Positions 52,759 through 64,000 of a stretch of DNA of 64,000 bases are shown here, piece by piece. The position numbers and the translations under genes are program-made. How positions within the stretch are numbered: the first letter of the stretch is position 1; every line of letters begins with the position of its first letter. Origin of the DNA: DATFDN01 sp963756495 (GTDB lineage: Bacteria > Pseudomonadota > Alphaproteobacteria > Acetobacterales > Acetobacteraceae). The stretch spans positions 62,001 through 126,000 of the forward strand of contig CAVWNS010000006.1 of assembly GCA_963756495.1 (NCBI GenBank), given 5' to 3'. The notes under the pieces are model-generated. The model was not told where the DNA came from. It did not search any database and saw only the letters and a program-made list of their open reading frames with translations.

Positions 52759-53991
52759 ATGTCTTCGTACATTTTCACTGGCGGCCGATTCCTCGACCCG
52801 CGGCAGGATGCGCTGCGCGACGGCGTGGAGGTGCTTGTAGAGGGCGGACAGATCAAGGAGGTCGCGGAGGGGGCGATCCGATCGCAGGAGGCGGCACGCA
52901 TCGACCTGCGCGGTCGGACACTGATGCCGGGCCTGATCGACGCGCACATCCACCTGGTGCTGACCGAGGTCAACCTACAGCTTCTGTCGGACGTACCGCT
53001 GACGCTGCTGGCGGCGAAGGGGTCCGCTGCGATGCGGGCCATGCTGATGCGCGGCTTCACCACGCTGCGCGACACCGGCGGCGCGGATTGGGGTCTCAAG
53101 GCGGCGGTGGAACAGGGGCTTTTCGAAGGACCGCGCCTGTTCATCTCCGGCCAGCCGATCAGCCAGACGGGCGGCCACGGCGATTTTCGCAAGCGCACCG
53201 AGACCCGCTTCGCCTGCGCCTGCTGCTCGGGCATCAGCTGGGTCTCGCGGGTGGCCGACGGCGTGCCGGAGGTCGTCCGCGCGGTCCGCGACGAACTGCG
53301 GAAGGGCGCCGACCAAATCAAGATCATGGCTTCCGGCGGGGTCGCCTCGCAGCTCGACCCGTTGGAAAGCCTGCAGTTCCGCACCGACGAGATCGAGGCG
53401 GCGGTGGAGGAGGCGCAGCGCTGGGGGACCTATGTCTGCGCGCACGCCTACAGCCCCGCGGCGATCGAGCGCTCCGTGCGGGCGGGGTGCGGACGATCGA
53501 GCACGGCAACCTGATCGACGAGCCCACGGCGCGCCTGATGGCAGATCGCGGCGCCTTCATGGTGCCGACGCTTGTCACCTATGATTCGATGCGTCAGCGC
53601 GGCTCGGACTTCGGGATGTCGCAGTACAGCCTGGCCAAAAACGAAATCGTCCTGGAAGCCGGGCTGCGGTCGCTGGACATCTGCCGCACCGCCGGGGTGG
53701 AAATCGGCTTCGGCACCGACCTTCTCGGCCCGCTTCAGAACGACCAGTGCAACGAGTTCCTGATCCGAGCCGGGATCTTCAGCCCGCAGGAGATCATCCG
53801 CTCCGCGACACTGGTGAACGCGCGAGATCGTGCGCCAGGAGGGCAAACTCGGCGAACTGGTGGCGGGCGCGCACGCGGACCTGCTGGTGGTGGACGGCGA
53901 TCCCTATCGCGACTTGTCCGTGTTCCTGGGCGAGGGGACGCGCATTCCCGCGATCATGGTGGGCGGACGCTTCGTCAAGAATGCGCTCTGA
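52759..53991 (+). pseudogene. Metal-dependent amidohydrolase, two frameshifts
   Basis: First gene of the long operon. Starts MSSYIFTGGRFLDP and has the metal motif DAHIHL, a later IKIMASGGV (carboxylated-Lys strand region) and CAHAYS. Reading shifts near 53489 (a missing G in a G-run before VRTIEHGN) and back near 53825 (after SATLVNA, resuming EIVRQEGKLGELVAG). The span of 1233 bases is an exact multiple of three, as expected for one loss plus one gain. Repaired length is 410 residues, like Xaa-Pro dipeptidase/imidazolonepropionase-related amidohydrolases, which cleave amide or cyclic amide bonds. Late GTDLLGP provides the catalytic Asp. No signal peptide is visible. Confidence 0.85.
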
Positions 53992-54000
53992 CCCGGCCCC

Positions 54001-54854
54001 GTGAGCACGGCCGCGATCCGTCGCGCGACCCTGGACCGGCCTCAGCCCGAGCTATCCGGGGCACTTGGTCGCTTTTTCCTGGGGGCCCTGATCGCCTGCG
54101 GCCTGCTGATTATCTTCGTGCCGCTGCTGCTGACCCTCTATCTCAGCGTGTTCGACGAGAAGCTCATCTCGTTTCCGCCGCGCGGCTACACGCTGTCGTG
54201 GTATCGCGCCATCGTCCCCAATTTCGGCGAGCGCGATCGCGATCAGCCTGGAACTCGCCCTCGCGGTCGGTCGTGGGCAGCCTTTTGCTGGGCGTGCCGG
54301 CCGGGATCGCCCTGTCGCGCCATCGGTTCCGCGGCGTGGGCGTGATCAGCGCCCTGCTGCTCGCGCCGCTGACCGTGCCGGGAATAGCGCTCGGGCTGGC
54401 GATCTATCTGTTCCTGGTGCTGATCGAGATCCATACCGGCTGGCCGCTGGCCGGCTCGCTGTTCGGACTGATCCTGTCGCATCTTCTGATCACCACGCCC
54501 TGGGTGGTGCGCCTGTCGCTCGCCGGCCTGGTCAACCATGACCGAGCGGCCGAGGAGGCGGCGACAAGCCTCGGCGCGCGGCCGCATGACGGTGATCTGG
54601 CGCGTGACGCTGCCGGCGATGCGCCAGGGCATCATCGCGGCGGGGCTGTTCGCCTTCATCTTCTCGTTCGGCAATCTGGAGATGGCGCTGTTCCTGGTGG
54701 CGCCGGGCGTGACGACGCTGCCGGTCGCGATCCTGGAATACCTGGAATACCATATCGATCCGCTGGTCGCGGCCGTGGCGGTGGCGCAGATGGCGATGGT
54801 CGGAGCCTTGCTGCTGGTGCTCGACCGCTTCGTCCGTCTGGGGCAGGTGGTGCG

Positions 54855-54858
<4 letters not shown>
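54001..54858 (+). pseudogene. ABC transporter permease (PotC-like), three frameshifts
   Basis: GTG start 10 bp after the amidohydrolase. Membrane segments include LGALIACGLLIIFVPLLLTLYL, and the frame moves near 54230 (to AIAISLELALAV), near 54288 (to VVGSLLLGVPAGIALSR) and near 54590 (from ATSLGARP to MTVIWRVTLPAMRQG, the EAA loop). Each behaves like one inserted base, and 858 bases is a multiple of three, consistent with three insertions. Repaired length about 285 residues with six helices, similar to spermidine/putrescine PotC. It overlaps the ATPase start by 4 bases. Confidence 0.85.
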
Positions 54859-55996
<1,138 letters not shown>

Positions 55997-56009
<13 letters not shown>

Positions 56010-57069
56010 CGACTGCCCCATTCCCGCTGTCTCGCCGGCGCGTGCTGCGCACGGCCGCCGCCGCCTTGCGCCGCACCCGCTGGCCGCTGGTCGCGCCGAC
56101 GCGGCCGAGCGCTGCGTCGTGGGCACCTGGGGCGGCGACTACGCGCGGCTGCTGCGCGAGAACATCGACGCACCGATCCTGGAACCCCAGGGCGTGCAGG
56201 TGGTCCAGGTGGTCGCCGACGAGGCGCCCCGCCTGGCGCAGCTGTTCGCGCAGCGCCAACTGCCGCGCGGCACGCTCGACATCGCCTGCGTCGGCTCGCC
56301 GAACGGCTATCGCGCCGCCGCGGCGGGACTGCTGGAGACGCTGGACGCCTCGAAGGTGCCGAACCTCAAGAACGTGGTTCCCCTGCTGCACAGCGGCAGC
56401 TTCATGCCCGACCAGTTCGTGCCGCACATCTACAGCGCGCAGGGGCTCGCGTACAACCCGACAGACGGTGAAGGATCCGCCGAAGACCTGGACCGACCTG
56501 CTCGATCCGCGCTGGAAGGGCAAGGTCGGCGTGCATCGCACCGCCGGATTCTGGGTGATGATGGGCGCGGCGCTCGCCGTAGGGCGGCAGCCCGGACGCT
56601 TTCGACAAGGCGAAGGAGTATCTGCTGAAGCTGAACGGCAACGGTCTGCGTCTGTATGCGGAAACCGACGACATGGCGCCCGCCTTCAAGTCGGGCGAGA
56701 TCGAGGTCGGCATCATCTGGCTGGCGCGCACGGTGATGTGGCAGAACGCCGACTTTCCCGTGCAGGGGCAGTTCCCGCAGGAAGGCGCGATCATCTACGT
56801 CTCCGGCATGGTGATGCCGAAGAACGCGCCCGGACAAGGACGCCGCGTACAAATACATGAATGCGCTGCTGGAGCCGGCGGCGCAGCGCGGCTTCGCCGC
56901 GCATATGGGCTATCTGCCGACCGTGGGCGACGCCGACCTGACCGGCAAGGTCGCCGAGCAGCTCGCGCTGCCGGAGGGCGCCAAGCTGGTGCAGCCGGAC
57001 TATGCGCAGGTCGCCAACATGCAGCCGGAGATGAACGATTGGTGGCTGAAGAACATCCAGCGGAACTAG
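55997..57069 (+). pseudogene. ABC transporter solute-binding protein (PotD-like), five frameshifts
   Basis: Begins MDRLTTAPFPLSRRRVLRTA, a twin-arginine (Tat) signal. After shifts near 56065 and 56095 it reads CVVGTWGGDYARLLRENI, the start of a type 1 binding protein. Shifts near 56465 (YNP to QTVKDPPKTWTDLLDP), 56587 (VG to GSPDAFDKAKEYLL) and 56832 (NAP to DKDAAYKYMNALL) follow. Five single-base insertions predict a length of 2 modulo 3, and the span is 1073 bases, which fits. Repaired length about 356 residues. The DLLDPRWKGKVGV segment is typical of PotD/Fe-type proteins. Sits between the two permease genes in an unusual C-A-D-B order. Confidence 0.85.
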
Positions 57070-57076
57070 GCACGCC

Positions 57077-57961
57077 ATGCGGTCGGCGGTCGCGCTGGAG
57101 CAGTCGGCGGAGCGGCGGGAGGCGGTTTCGGCCGGCTTCCTGCTGGCGCCGGCGACCGTTCTGGTCTGTGCTGATGATGCTCGCGCCGCTCGCGCTGCTG
57201 GCGCGCTACAGCCTGAACCGCTTCGATCCGACGCAGCTGATGATCGCGGCGCTGACGCCGGAGAACTACGTCCGCTTCTTCTCCGACCCGTTCTATCTTG
57301 GCGTGCTCGCCACCACCATCCGGGTCTCGGTGATCGTCACCGGCGGCCTGCCTGCTGCTGGGCATTCCGATGGCATGGCGGCTGGCGCGGACGCAAAGCC
57401 GGTGGAAGTCGGCCTACGTGATGGCGATCATCCTGCCGCTGTTCATCGGCTCGGTCACGCGGACGGCCGGCTGGATGATCCTGTTCGCGCGCGGCGGCAT
57501 GCTGGACATCGTCATGGGCGCGCTGTTCGGCATGCACGGCCTCGATCTGATGTACACCGAGACGGCGGTGATCGTCGGCATCATCTCGATCAACCTGCCC
57601 TTCACCATCCTGACCTTGCAAAGCGTGTTCGAGGGGATCGATCCGCGGCTGGAGGAGGCGGCGGCCAGCATGGGTGCCGCGCCGGCGCGCTGCTTCCGCC
57701 GCGTGATCCTGCCGCTTGCGATGCCGGGCGTGCTGATCGCCGGCGCGCTGTGCTTCATCCTCGGCATGAACGCGTTCGCCACGCCGCTTGCTGCTCGGCG
57801 GCCCGCGCTTTCAGATGATGGCGCCGCTGCTGTACTGGGAATTCTCGAACAACAACAACTGGCCGTTCGCCGGCGTGCTGGCCTTCATCCTGATGGCGAC
57901 GACGCTGGCGCTGACGCTGCTCGCCAATGTCGTGGTGCCGCGCCGCTACCGGCCCGGCTGA
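57077..57961 (+). pseudogene. ABC transporter permease (PotB-like), three frameshifts
   Basis: Starts 7 bp after the binding protein. N-terminal SAGFLLAPATVLV leads, after a shift near 57168, into LMMLAPLALLARYSLNRFDP. Another shift near 57352 gives LLLGIPMAWRLARTQSRWK, and one near 57792 leads from NAFATP to LLLGGPRFQMMAPLL. The EAA loop (EEAAASMGAAPARCFRRVILPL) is intact. 885 bases is a multiple of three, matching three insertions. Six helices, about 294 residues when repaired. Completes a full polyamine-type ABC importer with the neighbouring genes. Confidence 0.85.
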
Positions 57962-57979
57962 AGGCGGACGGGGGCGATC

Positions 57980-59824
57980 GTGTCGGACGGGGATCGCAAC
58001 AGCACGGCCTGGCGGATCACGCCATCGGCCTATCTCGACACCCGGCCGGCACGCGATCGGCGGCAACGTGCGCCGCGTTCGCACTACGTCGCCATGCGCG
58101 ACGGCTGCCGGCTGGCGCGTCGATGTCTATGTGCCCCAAGGTGCGCTCGGCGCGCGTCCCGGCGATCCTGATCCTGACGCCCTATTACCGCCGCTTCGCG
58201 CTTGCGTCCCGGCGCCCCGGCGGGCACCGAAGCGACGCCCGGCGTGGCCCGCTGGCGCGACCTGTTCGTGCCGCGCGGCTACGCGCTGGTGGCGGTGGAC
58301 GTGCGCGGCACCGGCGCGAGCTTCGGCACGCGCGACAGCTTCCGCTCGCCGCGCGAACGCGACGACTACCGCGAGATCGCCGACTGGGTCGTGGCGCAGC
58401 CCTGGTCGGACGGGCGCATCGGCGCGACCGGCATCTCCTATGTCGGCGCCGCCTGCGACTTCCTGGCGAGCACCGGGCACCCCGCCGTGCGCGCCATCGC
58501 GCCGCTGTCGGCGGTGTGGGACACGTATGCCGATCATTATCTATCCCGGCGGGCTGCTGCTGAACCGGCTGGCGCAATCCTACGACGCGCTGATGGTGGC
58601 GCTCGACCACGACCGGCGCGACCTGCTCGCCGGCTTCGCCTATTTCAAGGACCCGCACCTCGCCGGGCCGGCAGCCGGTGGACGACGACCCGGATGGGAT
58701 GCCTGCGCGACGCGGCGGTGCGCGAGCATCGCGCGAATTTCCGGATGCCGGACTTCATCGCGGAGTTTCCGCTTCCACGACGACACGCTGCCCTACGATC
58801 CGGCTTTCAGCCCGGCCTCGTTCAGCCCGTGCCACTACGCCGCCGGCATTCCGGCCGACGTCGCGGTGTGCTCGGTGTCGGGATGGATGGACGGGGCGGG
58901 CTATCACGAACGGCGCCATCGCGCGCTTCCTCACGCTTGCCTAACCCAAAGCGCCATCTGCTGCTGGGGCCGTGGGATCACGGCGCGCGCATCAATGTCT
59001 CGCCGTGGCGGACCGCCCCGACGCCCGCGTTCGCGCTGAACGGGGAGCTGCTGCGGTTCTTCGACGAATACCTGATGGAGAGGGAGACCGGGCTCGCGCG
59101 GGAATCGCCGGTGCATTATTTCAGCTGTCACGACGAGCGCTGGCGGGAGGCCGAGCAATGGCCGCCGATCGCCGACGACGCGGCGCCTGCATCTGGCCGA
59201 GGGCGGCCTGCTGCAAACCGAGGTCGGCGTGCCGGGCGAGGATCGCCACCAGGTCGATTTCGGCTTCGGCACCGGCGCGGACACGCGCTACGAACGGCTC
59301 GCCGCGCACGACACGCGCGACTACTACCCCGACTGGCAGGGGCGTGATGCGGCGCTGCTCTGCTACCGCTCCGCGCCGTTGGATGCGGCCGAGGAGCTGA
59401 CCGGCCACGCGGTCCTGACGCTGTGGCTCGCCGCGTCCGAGCCGGATGCCGCGGTGCACGCCTATCTGTCGGAGGAAGAACCCGACGGCACCGTGCGCTA
59501 CGTCACCGAAGGGGTGCTGCGGGCGCTGCACCGCAAGCTGTCAACCGCCCCGCCGGAGTACCGCGCCGCGCTGGCCCTACCATTCGCATGATCGCGCCGA
59601 CGCCGCGCCGCTCGTGCCCGGCCAGGCTTCGCCGCTCGTGATCGCGCTTGCTGCCGACCTCGTGGGTGTTCGGCAAGGGCAGCCGCATCCGCCTGGCGAT
59701 CGGCGGCGCCGACACCGATCATTACGGCCAGGTGCCGCACGGCCGGCCGCCGTTGTTCACCGTGCAGCGCGGCGCGGGTCACGCATCGTTCCTCGACCTG
59801 CCCGTCCGACCCGCCGGATCATAG
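57980..59824 (+). pseudogene. CocE/NonD family alpha/beta hydrolase, about a dozen frameshifts
   Basis: GTG start at 57980 behind GGGGG. Recoverable segments in order: HYVAMRDGCRLA, VDVYVPQGALG, VPAILILTPYYRRFAL, ALVAVDVRGTGASFG, ATGISYVGAACDF (Ser nucleophile), HYYPGGLLLNRL, VDDDPDG, LRDAAVREHRANFRMPDFI, RFHDDTLPYDPAFSP, VCSVSGWMDGAGY, HLLLGPWDHGA (catalytic His region), then the jelly-roll C-terminal part (QVDFGFGTGADTRYERL; YLSEEEPDGTVRYVTEG; GHASFLDLPV). The order and spacing match CocE/NonD acyl esterases or X-Pro dipeptidyl peptidase-like hydrolases of about 610 residues; the span is 1845 bases (615 codons). Most shifts equal one inserted base. Probably cytoplasmic ester or amide cleavage of the imported substrate. 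Confidence 0.82.
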
Positions 59825-59833
59825 GAGGCGCGC

Positions 59834-61447
59834 ATGCCGATACCGCCGCGGAACCCGATGCCGGCGAAGAACTGACGCTGCAAAGGACAAGCCAGGGTCA
59901 GCCGCCCTTGACCGCCGCAACCGGGCGGGATCGCGGCATCGGGCCGTTCGGGCGGCTGGTGTTGCGCGGCGCAACCGTCATCGACGGCACCGGCGCGCCG
60001 CCAATCGGGCCGATCGACATCGTGGTGGAGAACGGCCGCATCGCGGAGATGCGCAAGGTCGGGGTCGTCGAATGCTCCGATCAACCCGGACCGTCGCCCG
60101 GCACCCGGCGAGCATGAGATCGATTGCCACGGCAGGTTCGTCACGCCGGGCTTCATCGATTGCCATGCCCATGCGGGCGTTGCCTATCACGCGGCGAATG
60201 GCTGGGTGCCGCCGGTGGACTATGTCTACAAGCTGTGGCTGGCGCATGGCGTCACCACGGTTCGCGAGATGGGCTCGTTCAACGGGCTGGGCTGGATGCT
60301 CCAGCAGCGCGCCCTATCGGAGGCGGGCGACATCGCCGCGCCCCGCCTGCTCGCCTACGCCTACTTTCCTGCCGTCAACGACATGCTGAAGACGATCCAC
60401 ACGCCCGAGCAAGGGCGCGCCTGGCTGCGCCGGATCAAGCAGCGCGGCGCCGACGGGGTGAAGTTCTTCGGCGCGCCGCCAGCGATCATGCGCGCGGCGC
60501 TCGACGAGTGCCGCACGCTGGGCCTGCGCTCCGGGTGTCATCACGCGCAGATGGCGGTCACGCGCATGAACGCCCTGACGAGCGCGGGCTGGGGCCTGAC
60601 GAGTGCCGAGCATTACTACGGGTTGCCGGAGGCGCTGTTCGATGATCGTCTCGTGCAGTCCTATCCGGCCGATTATGACTACAGCGACGAGTATTTTCGG
60701 TTCGCCTACGCCGGCCAGACCTTCCGCCAGGCGGCGCAGCCGGGCAGCGCGAAGTGGAACGAGGTGCTCGATGCGTTCCTGGCGCTCGACTTCACCTTCG
60801 TGCCGACCTTCACGATCTACGACGCGAATCGCGACCTGATGCGTGCCCGCCAGGCGGACTGGCACCACGACTATGCCTGGAAGTCCATGTGGGAATACTT
60901 CCAGCCGCAGCGCGGCGCGCATGGCTCGTATTGGTACCGCTGGTCCACCACGAACGAGATCGAGTGGAAGGAGAATTATCGGCTCTGGATGCGGTTCATC
61001 GGCGATTACAAGAACCGCGGCGGGCGCGTGTGCACAGGCAGCGATTCGGGCTTCATCTATCAGCTTTTCGGGTTCGGCTACATCCGCGAGCTGGAGCTGT
61101 TGCAGGAGGCTGGCTTCCATCCGCTTGAGGTGATCCGCGCCGCCACGTCGCAGGGGGCGGACCTGGTGGGGCTATCCGACGAGATCGGCAGCGTGGAGGT
61201 CGGCAAGCGGGCCGATCTGCTGGTGCACGATCACAACCCGCTGGCGGACTTCAAGCTGCTGTATGGAACGGGCGCAATGCGCCTGAATGACGAGACCCGG
61301 CAGGTCGAATGGCATCGCGCGCTGCGCCACACCATCAAGGGCGGCGTCATCTACGACGTGCGCGAATTGCTCGCCGATGTCCGCGCGCTGGTGACGCGGA
61401 GCTACGCGGATGCGCCGGACGGGCGGCCCGACGCCCGCCTGTCGTGA
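59834..61447 (+). pseudogene. Second metal-dependent amidohydrolase, two frameshifts near the start
   Basis: ATG 59834 with GGAGG upstream. The frame must change within the first codons (to DTAAEPDAGEELTLQ) and again near 60075 (to NPDRRPAPGEHEIDCHG). Thereafter it is clean to 61447. The beta-sandwich entry LVLRGATVIDGTGAPPIGPIDI, metal motif DCHAHAG, SGCHHAQM and the C-terminal GSVEVGKRADLLVHDHNP define the amidohydrolase superfamily (D-aminoacylase/imidazolonepropionase type). 1614 bases is a multiple of three, fitting one loss and one gain. Repaired length 537. Its stop overlaps the CobW-like start (TGATG), which suggests the GTPase serves this metalloenzyme. Confidence 0.86.
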
Positions 61448-62430
61448 TGCCGAGCGGACCCGATTTCATCGTCCTGACCGGGTTCCTCGGCAGCGGCAAG
61501 ACGACGCTGCTCGGTGACTTCCTGGCCTTGCCCGAGGCGGCGAGCACGGCGGTGATCGTCAACGAGGTGGGCGAGATCGGGCTGGACGGCGCGATTCTCG
61601 CCGAATCCGGTGAGGTGCCGATCGCCTTGCTGAGCAATGGCTGCGTGTGCTGCTCGCTCGGCAGCGACCTGGAGAGGACGGTCGGCAGCCTGCTGCGGAC
61701 GCGCGGGCGGGCCGACCTGCCGCCGCTGCGGCGGATCGTGCTCGAGACCAGCGGGCTGTCGAAGCCGGGACCGATCCTGCGATCCCTTGCCAGCTTGGCT
61801 CCGCTCCGCATGCGGGTGGGCGTGGTCGCGACCTTCGATTGCGTGCGCGGCGCGGTCGCGGACGACTTTGAGGAGGCGGCGGCGCAGTGGGCGGGCGCGC
61901 AGACGCTCGTGCTGACCAAGCGCGACATGGTCTCGGCGGCGCAACTGCTGCAAGCGCGGATTGCGGCGGCAGGGGTGAACCCGACGGCGGAGCTGATCGA
62001 CACCGACGATCGCCGCGCGGCGGTGCTGGCGGCATTTTCGCTGCACGCCCCGGCGCCGATGGCCCATTCGCTTCCGCCCGCCACGTCAGCCGGGATGCGG
62101 CATCCGCGGATGCGGGTGATGCTGGCCGGCCTGGATGACGCCATCCCTTGGGATGATCTGGCCGAATGGCTCGACAACCTCGCCGGGCTGTGCGGCGAAC
62201 GCCTGCTGCGTGTGAAGGGGGTCGTGCGGGTCGCCGGCCGGCCTCATCCCATCCTGGTGCAGAGCGTGGGGACGCTGTTCAGCGCCCCACGTCCGTTCGA
62301 CGTGGCCTGTGATGGGCACTCCTTCCTGGTTCTCATCCTGCGCGACTTCGATCCCGCCGACCTCGCGCAGATCTCGCCGGTCTTTCCGTTCAGCTTCACG
62401 CAACTGGGCCGGGAGGGCACAGCGCCATGA
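61447..62430 (+). CDS. CobW/YjiA-type G3E GTPase (putative metallochaperone)
   Basis: 327 residues. P-loop GFLGSGKT at residues 12-19, then the metal-binding CVCC at 66-69 in SNGCVCCSLGSDL, Walker B-like LETSGLSKP and the guanine-specificity motif TKRD. The C-terminal CobW_C domain (about 215-327) follows. COG0523 GTPases deliver zinc or other metals to target enzymes. Translational overlap with an amidohydrolase on one side (TGATG) and an epimerase on the other (ATGA) ties it to this catabolic operon, most likely as metal supplier for the amidohydrolases (inference). The reading frame is intact. Confidence 0.9.
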   Translation: MPSGPDFIVLTGFLGSGKTTLLGDFLALPEAASTAVIVNEVGEIGLDGAILAESGEVPIALLSNGCVCCSLGSDLERTVGSLLRTRGRADLPPLRRIVLETSGLSKPGPILRSLASLAPLRMRVGVVATFDCVRGAVADDFEEAAAQWAGAQTLVLTKRDMVSAAQLLQARIAAAGVNPTAELIDTDDRRAAVLAAFSLHAPAPMAHSLPPATSAGMRHPRMRVMLAGLDDAIPWDDLAEWLDNLAGLCGERLLRVKGVVRVAGRPHPILVQSVGTLFSAPRPFDVACDGHSFLVLILRDFDPADLAQISPVFPFSFTQLGREGTAP

Positions 62431-63431
62431 TGCACAGGCACACATTCCACTGCATCGACGGCCACACCTGCGGGAACCCGGTTCGCCTGGTGGCCGGCGG
62501 CGGCCCGTTCCTGAAGGGCGCGACGATGAGCGAGCGCCGGCAGGATTTCATCGCCAATCACGACTGGGTGCGCCGGTCTCTGATGTTCGAGCCGCGTGGC
62601 CACGACGTGATGTCGGGCAGCATCCTGTACGCGCCGCTCCGTGAGGACTGCGACGTCGCGATCCTGTTCATCGAGGTTTCCGGCTGCCTGCCGATGTGCG
62701 GCCATGGCACGATCGGCACGGTCACGATGGCGCTGGAGAACGGGCTGGTGCAGCCCGCTCAAGACGGTACGCTGGCGCTCGACGCACCGGCTGGGCGTGT
62801 GGTCGCCGAATACGAGCGCGACGGCGGCTTCATCGACAGTGTGCGCATCCACAATATCCCGTCTTATCTTGCCGCGACCGATGTGCGGATCGATCTGCCC
62901 GAGCTTGGAGAGCTGGTGGTGGACGTGGCGTATGGCGGCAATTTCTACGCCATCATCGATCCGCAGCGGAACTTCGCCGGCCTGGAAGCGATGCCGGCCG
63001 ACCAGATCATCCGGCTCAGCCCGATCGTCCGCCGGCTGGTGAACGAGGCGATCGACGTCGTCCATCCCGAGGATTCGACCATCAGCAGCGTCAGCCACAT
63101 CCAATGGACCGGTAGCCCGCGCCAGAATCGTGCGCATGGCCGCAACGCCGTGTTCTACGGCGAACGCGCCATCGACCGCTCGCCGTGCGGGACAGGCACC
63201 TCGGCACGGATGGCGCAACTGGTGGGGCGTGGGCGTCTGCGCGTCGGCGACGCATTCGTGCATGAAAGCATCATCGGCAGCCTGTTCGAGGGACGCGTCG
63301 AGGCAGCGGCACGCGTCGGACCATACGAGGCGATCCGCCCGAGTGTCTCGGGATGGGCACGGATGCACGGCTACAACACGATCTTCGTCGATCGGCGCGA
63401 CCCGTTTTGCCACGGCTTCCAGCTTGCCTGA
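62427..63431 (+). CDS. Proline racemase family protein (4-hydroxyproline 2-epimerase-like)
   Basis: 334 residues. Both catalytic cysteines are present: Cys91 in LPMCGHGTIG and Cys254 in SPCGTGTSARM, which indicates a racemase/epimerase rather than the dehydratase subgroup, where the first Cys is replaced by Ser/Thr. The N-terminal DGHTCGNPVRLV is family-typical. Such enzymes epimerise proline, 4-hydroxyproline or 3-hydroxyproline. The start overlaps the CobW-like stop (ATGA) and its end overlaps the LivG-like TTG start by 8 bases. In this operon it may act on an imino acid released from the imported compound (inference). Confidence 0.93.
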   Translation: MMHRHTFHCIDGHTCGNPVRLVAGGGPFLKGATMSERRQDFIANHDWVRRSLMFEPRGHDVMSGSILYAPLREDCDVAILFIEVSGCLPMCGHGTIGTVTMALENGLVQPAQDGTLALDAPAGRVVAEYERDGGFIDSVRIHNIPSYLAATDVRIDLPELGELVVDVAYGGNFYAIIDPQRNFAGLEAMPADQIIRLSPIVRRLVNEAIDVVHPEDSTISSVSHIQWTGSPRQNRAHGRNAVFYGERAIDRSPCGTGTSARMAQLVGRGRLRVGDAFVHESIIGSLFEGRVEAAARVGPYEAIRPSVSGWARMHGYNTIFVDRRDPFCHGFQLA

Positions 63432-64000
63432 ACCGACGCTGCTGGAGTTGCGCGGGCTGCGACGCCGCTTCGGCGGCGTGGTGGCGCTGGACGGGCTGGA
63501 CCTGACGGTGGTCGAGGGCACGATCACTGCCCTGATCGGCCCGAACGGGGCGGGCAAGACCACCGCCTTCCAGTGCATCAGCGGCGTGGCGTCTCCGGAT
63601 GCTGGCACCGTGCGGTTCGCCGGGCGGGACCTCACCGGGTTGCGGCCGGACAGGATCACCCGTGCCGGGCTGGTCCGCAGCTTCCAGATCGCGCGCGGCA
63701 TCCCACGCCTATCTGTGCTGGAAAATCTGATGCTCTACGCCCCCGCACAGCCGGGAGAGCGTGTCGTGACCGCGTTGCTCGGCGGCGGTCGGGTCGCGGA
63801 GGAGGCGGCGCGTGCGAACGCCGTGTCGATCGCGCGCCGGCTTGGTCTTCTCCGGCTCGGCAACACCCCGGCCGCCTCGCTCTCGGGAGGGCAGAAGAAG
63901 CTGCTGGAGATCGGGCGCGCCCTGATGGCCGTCCCCCGCATGATCCTGCTCGACGAGCCGGTCGCCGGGGTGAACCCGACGCTCGCGGAGGAGATCGCGC
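63424..64000 (+). CDS. Branched-chain amino acid-type ABC ATP-binding protein (LivG-like), truncated by window end
   Basis: TTG start overlapping the epimerase stop, with no stop before the window ends; 192 codons are seen. It reads EPTLLELRGLRRRFGGVVALDGLDL, then Walker A IGPNGAGKTT, Q-loop SFQIARGIPRLSVLENLM, signature LSGGQKKLLEIGRAL and Walker B ILLDEPVAGVNPTL. The long insert and VENLM-type Q-loop are characteristic of LivG ATPases. The matching LivF, LivH, LivM and LivK genes presumably lie beyond the window. Because the ORF has no ATG and no stop it is easily overlooked. Confidence 0.88.
   Translation, partial: MPEPTLLELRGLRRRFGGVVALDGLDLTVVEGTITALIGPNGAGKTTAFQCISGVASPDAGTVRFAGRDLTGLRPDRITRAGLVRSFQIARGIPRLSVLENLMLYAPAQPGERVVTALLGGGRVAEEAARANAVSIARRLGLLRLGNTPAASLSGGQKKLLEIGRALMAVPRMILLDEPVAGVNPTLAEEIA

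Overview
The window is GC-rich (roughly 70 %) and reads as the chromosome of a free-living alphaproteobacterium. A canonical CtrA cell-cycle regulator next to fliI/fliJ, a heterotetrameric sarcosine oxidase operon, and many solute-binding-protein ABC systems with hydrolases point to a Rhodospirillales/Acetobacteraceae-type soil or rhizosphere organism. That assignment is inference from gene content. I see no rRNA, tRNA, CRISPR array, prophage or insertion sequence.

Layout. 0-2.4 kb: the end of a DUF6880-like gene, a DUF6494 protein and an exported type-B carboxylesterase. 2.5-5.2 kb: a compact signalling operon of soluble histidine kinase, double-domain KaiC-like ATPase and single-domain response regulator. 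5.2-12.8 kb: an oligopeptide-type ABC transporter operon ending in a small AtzG-like protein and an amidase, with its binding protein divergent. 13.0-15.2 kb: two secreted proteins, one built of 138-bp tandem TPR units, that appear to share a short motif. 15.5-19.8 kb: a 2-hydroxyacid dehydrogenase, an SDR, a glycosyltransferase and a UDP-glucose-dehydrogenase-like enzyme. 19.9-22.7 kb: fliJ, fliI and divergent ctrA. 22.7-25.5 kb: a repair/housekeeping run (AlkA-like glycosylase, GNAT-NUDIX fusion, CinA-like protein). 25.8-28.7 kb: a flippase, a GT-A-like protein and an orphan PAAR protein. 28.9-33.2 kb: a GlxA-type regulator and a sugar-type ABC importer without its own ATPase. 33.4-43.0 kb: soxBDAG with two NTF2-like genes, a cupin and a divergent monomeric sarcosine-oxidase-like flavoprotein. 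43-52.6 kb: hydrolases (Abhydrolase_10-like, gamma-glutamyltransferase, secretory-lipase-like), dinB, a 5'-3' exonuclease, a disulfide reductase and an enolase-superfamily enzyme. 52.8-64 kb: a co-directional catabolic operon (amidohydrolase, complete polyamine-type ABC importer, CocE-like hydrolase, second amidohydrolase, CobW-type GTPase, proline-racemase-family epimerase) running into a livG-like gene cut by the window end.

A dominant technical feature is the number of broken reading frames. Between about 53.4 and 60.1 kb seven consecutive genes each carry frameshifts, nearly all equivalent to one inserted base. Where I could place every shift, the total length agrees in phase with the count. 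Family motifs continue perfectly in the new frame, so sequence error is more likely than gene decay. Isolated shifts of the same kind affect about eight genes elsewhere. I annotate such genes over their full repaired span as 'pseudogene', meaning broken in this sequence and not necessarily in the cell.

The most interesting biology is the kinase-KaiC-response regulator operon, the amide/ester-degrading transporter operon with its dedicated metal-chaperone-like GTPase, and the sarcosine oxidase operon extended by two double NTF2-like proteins.
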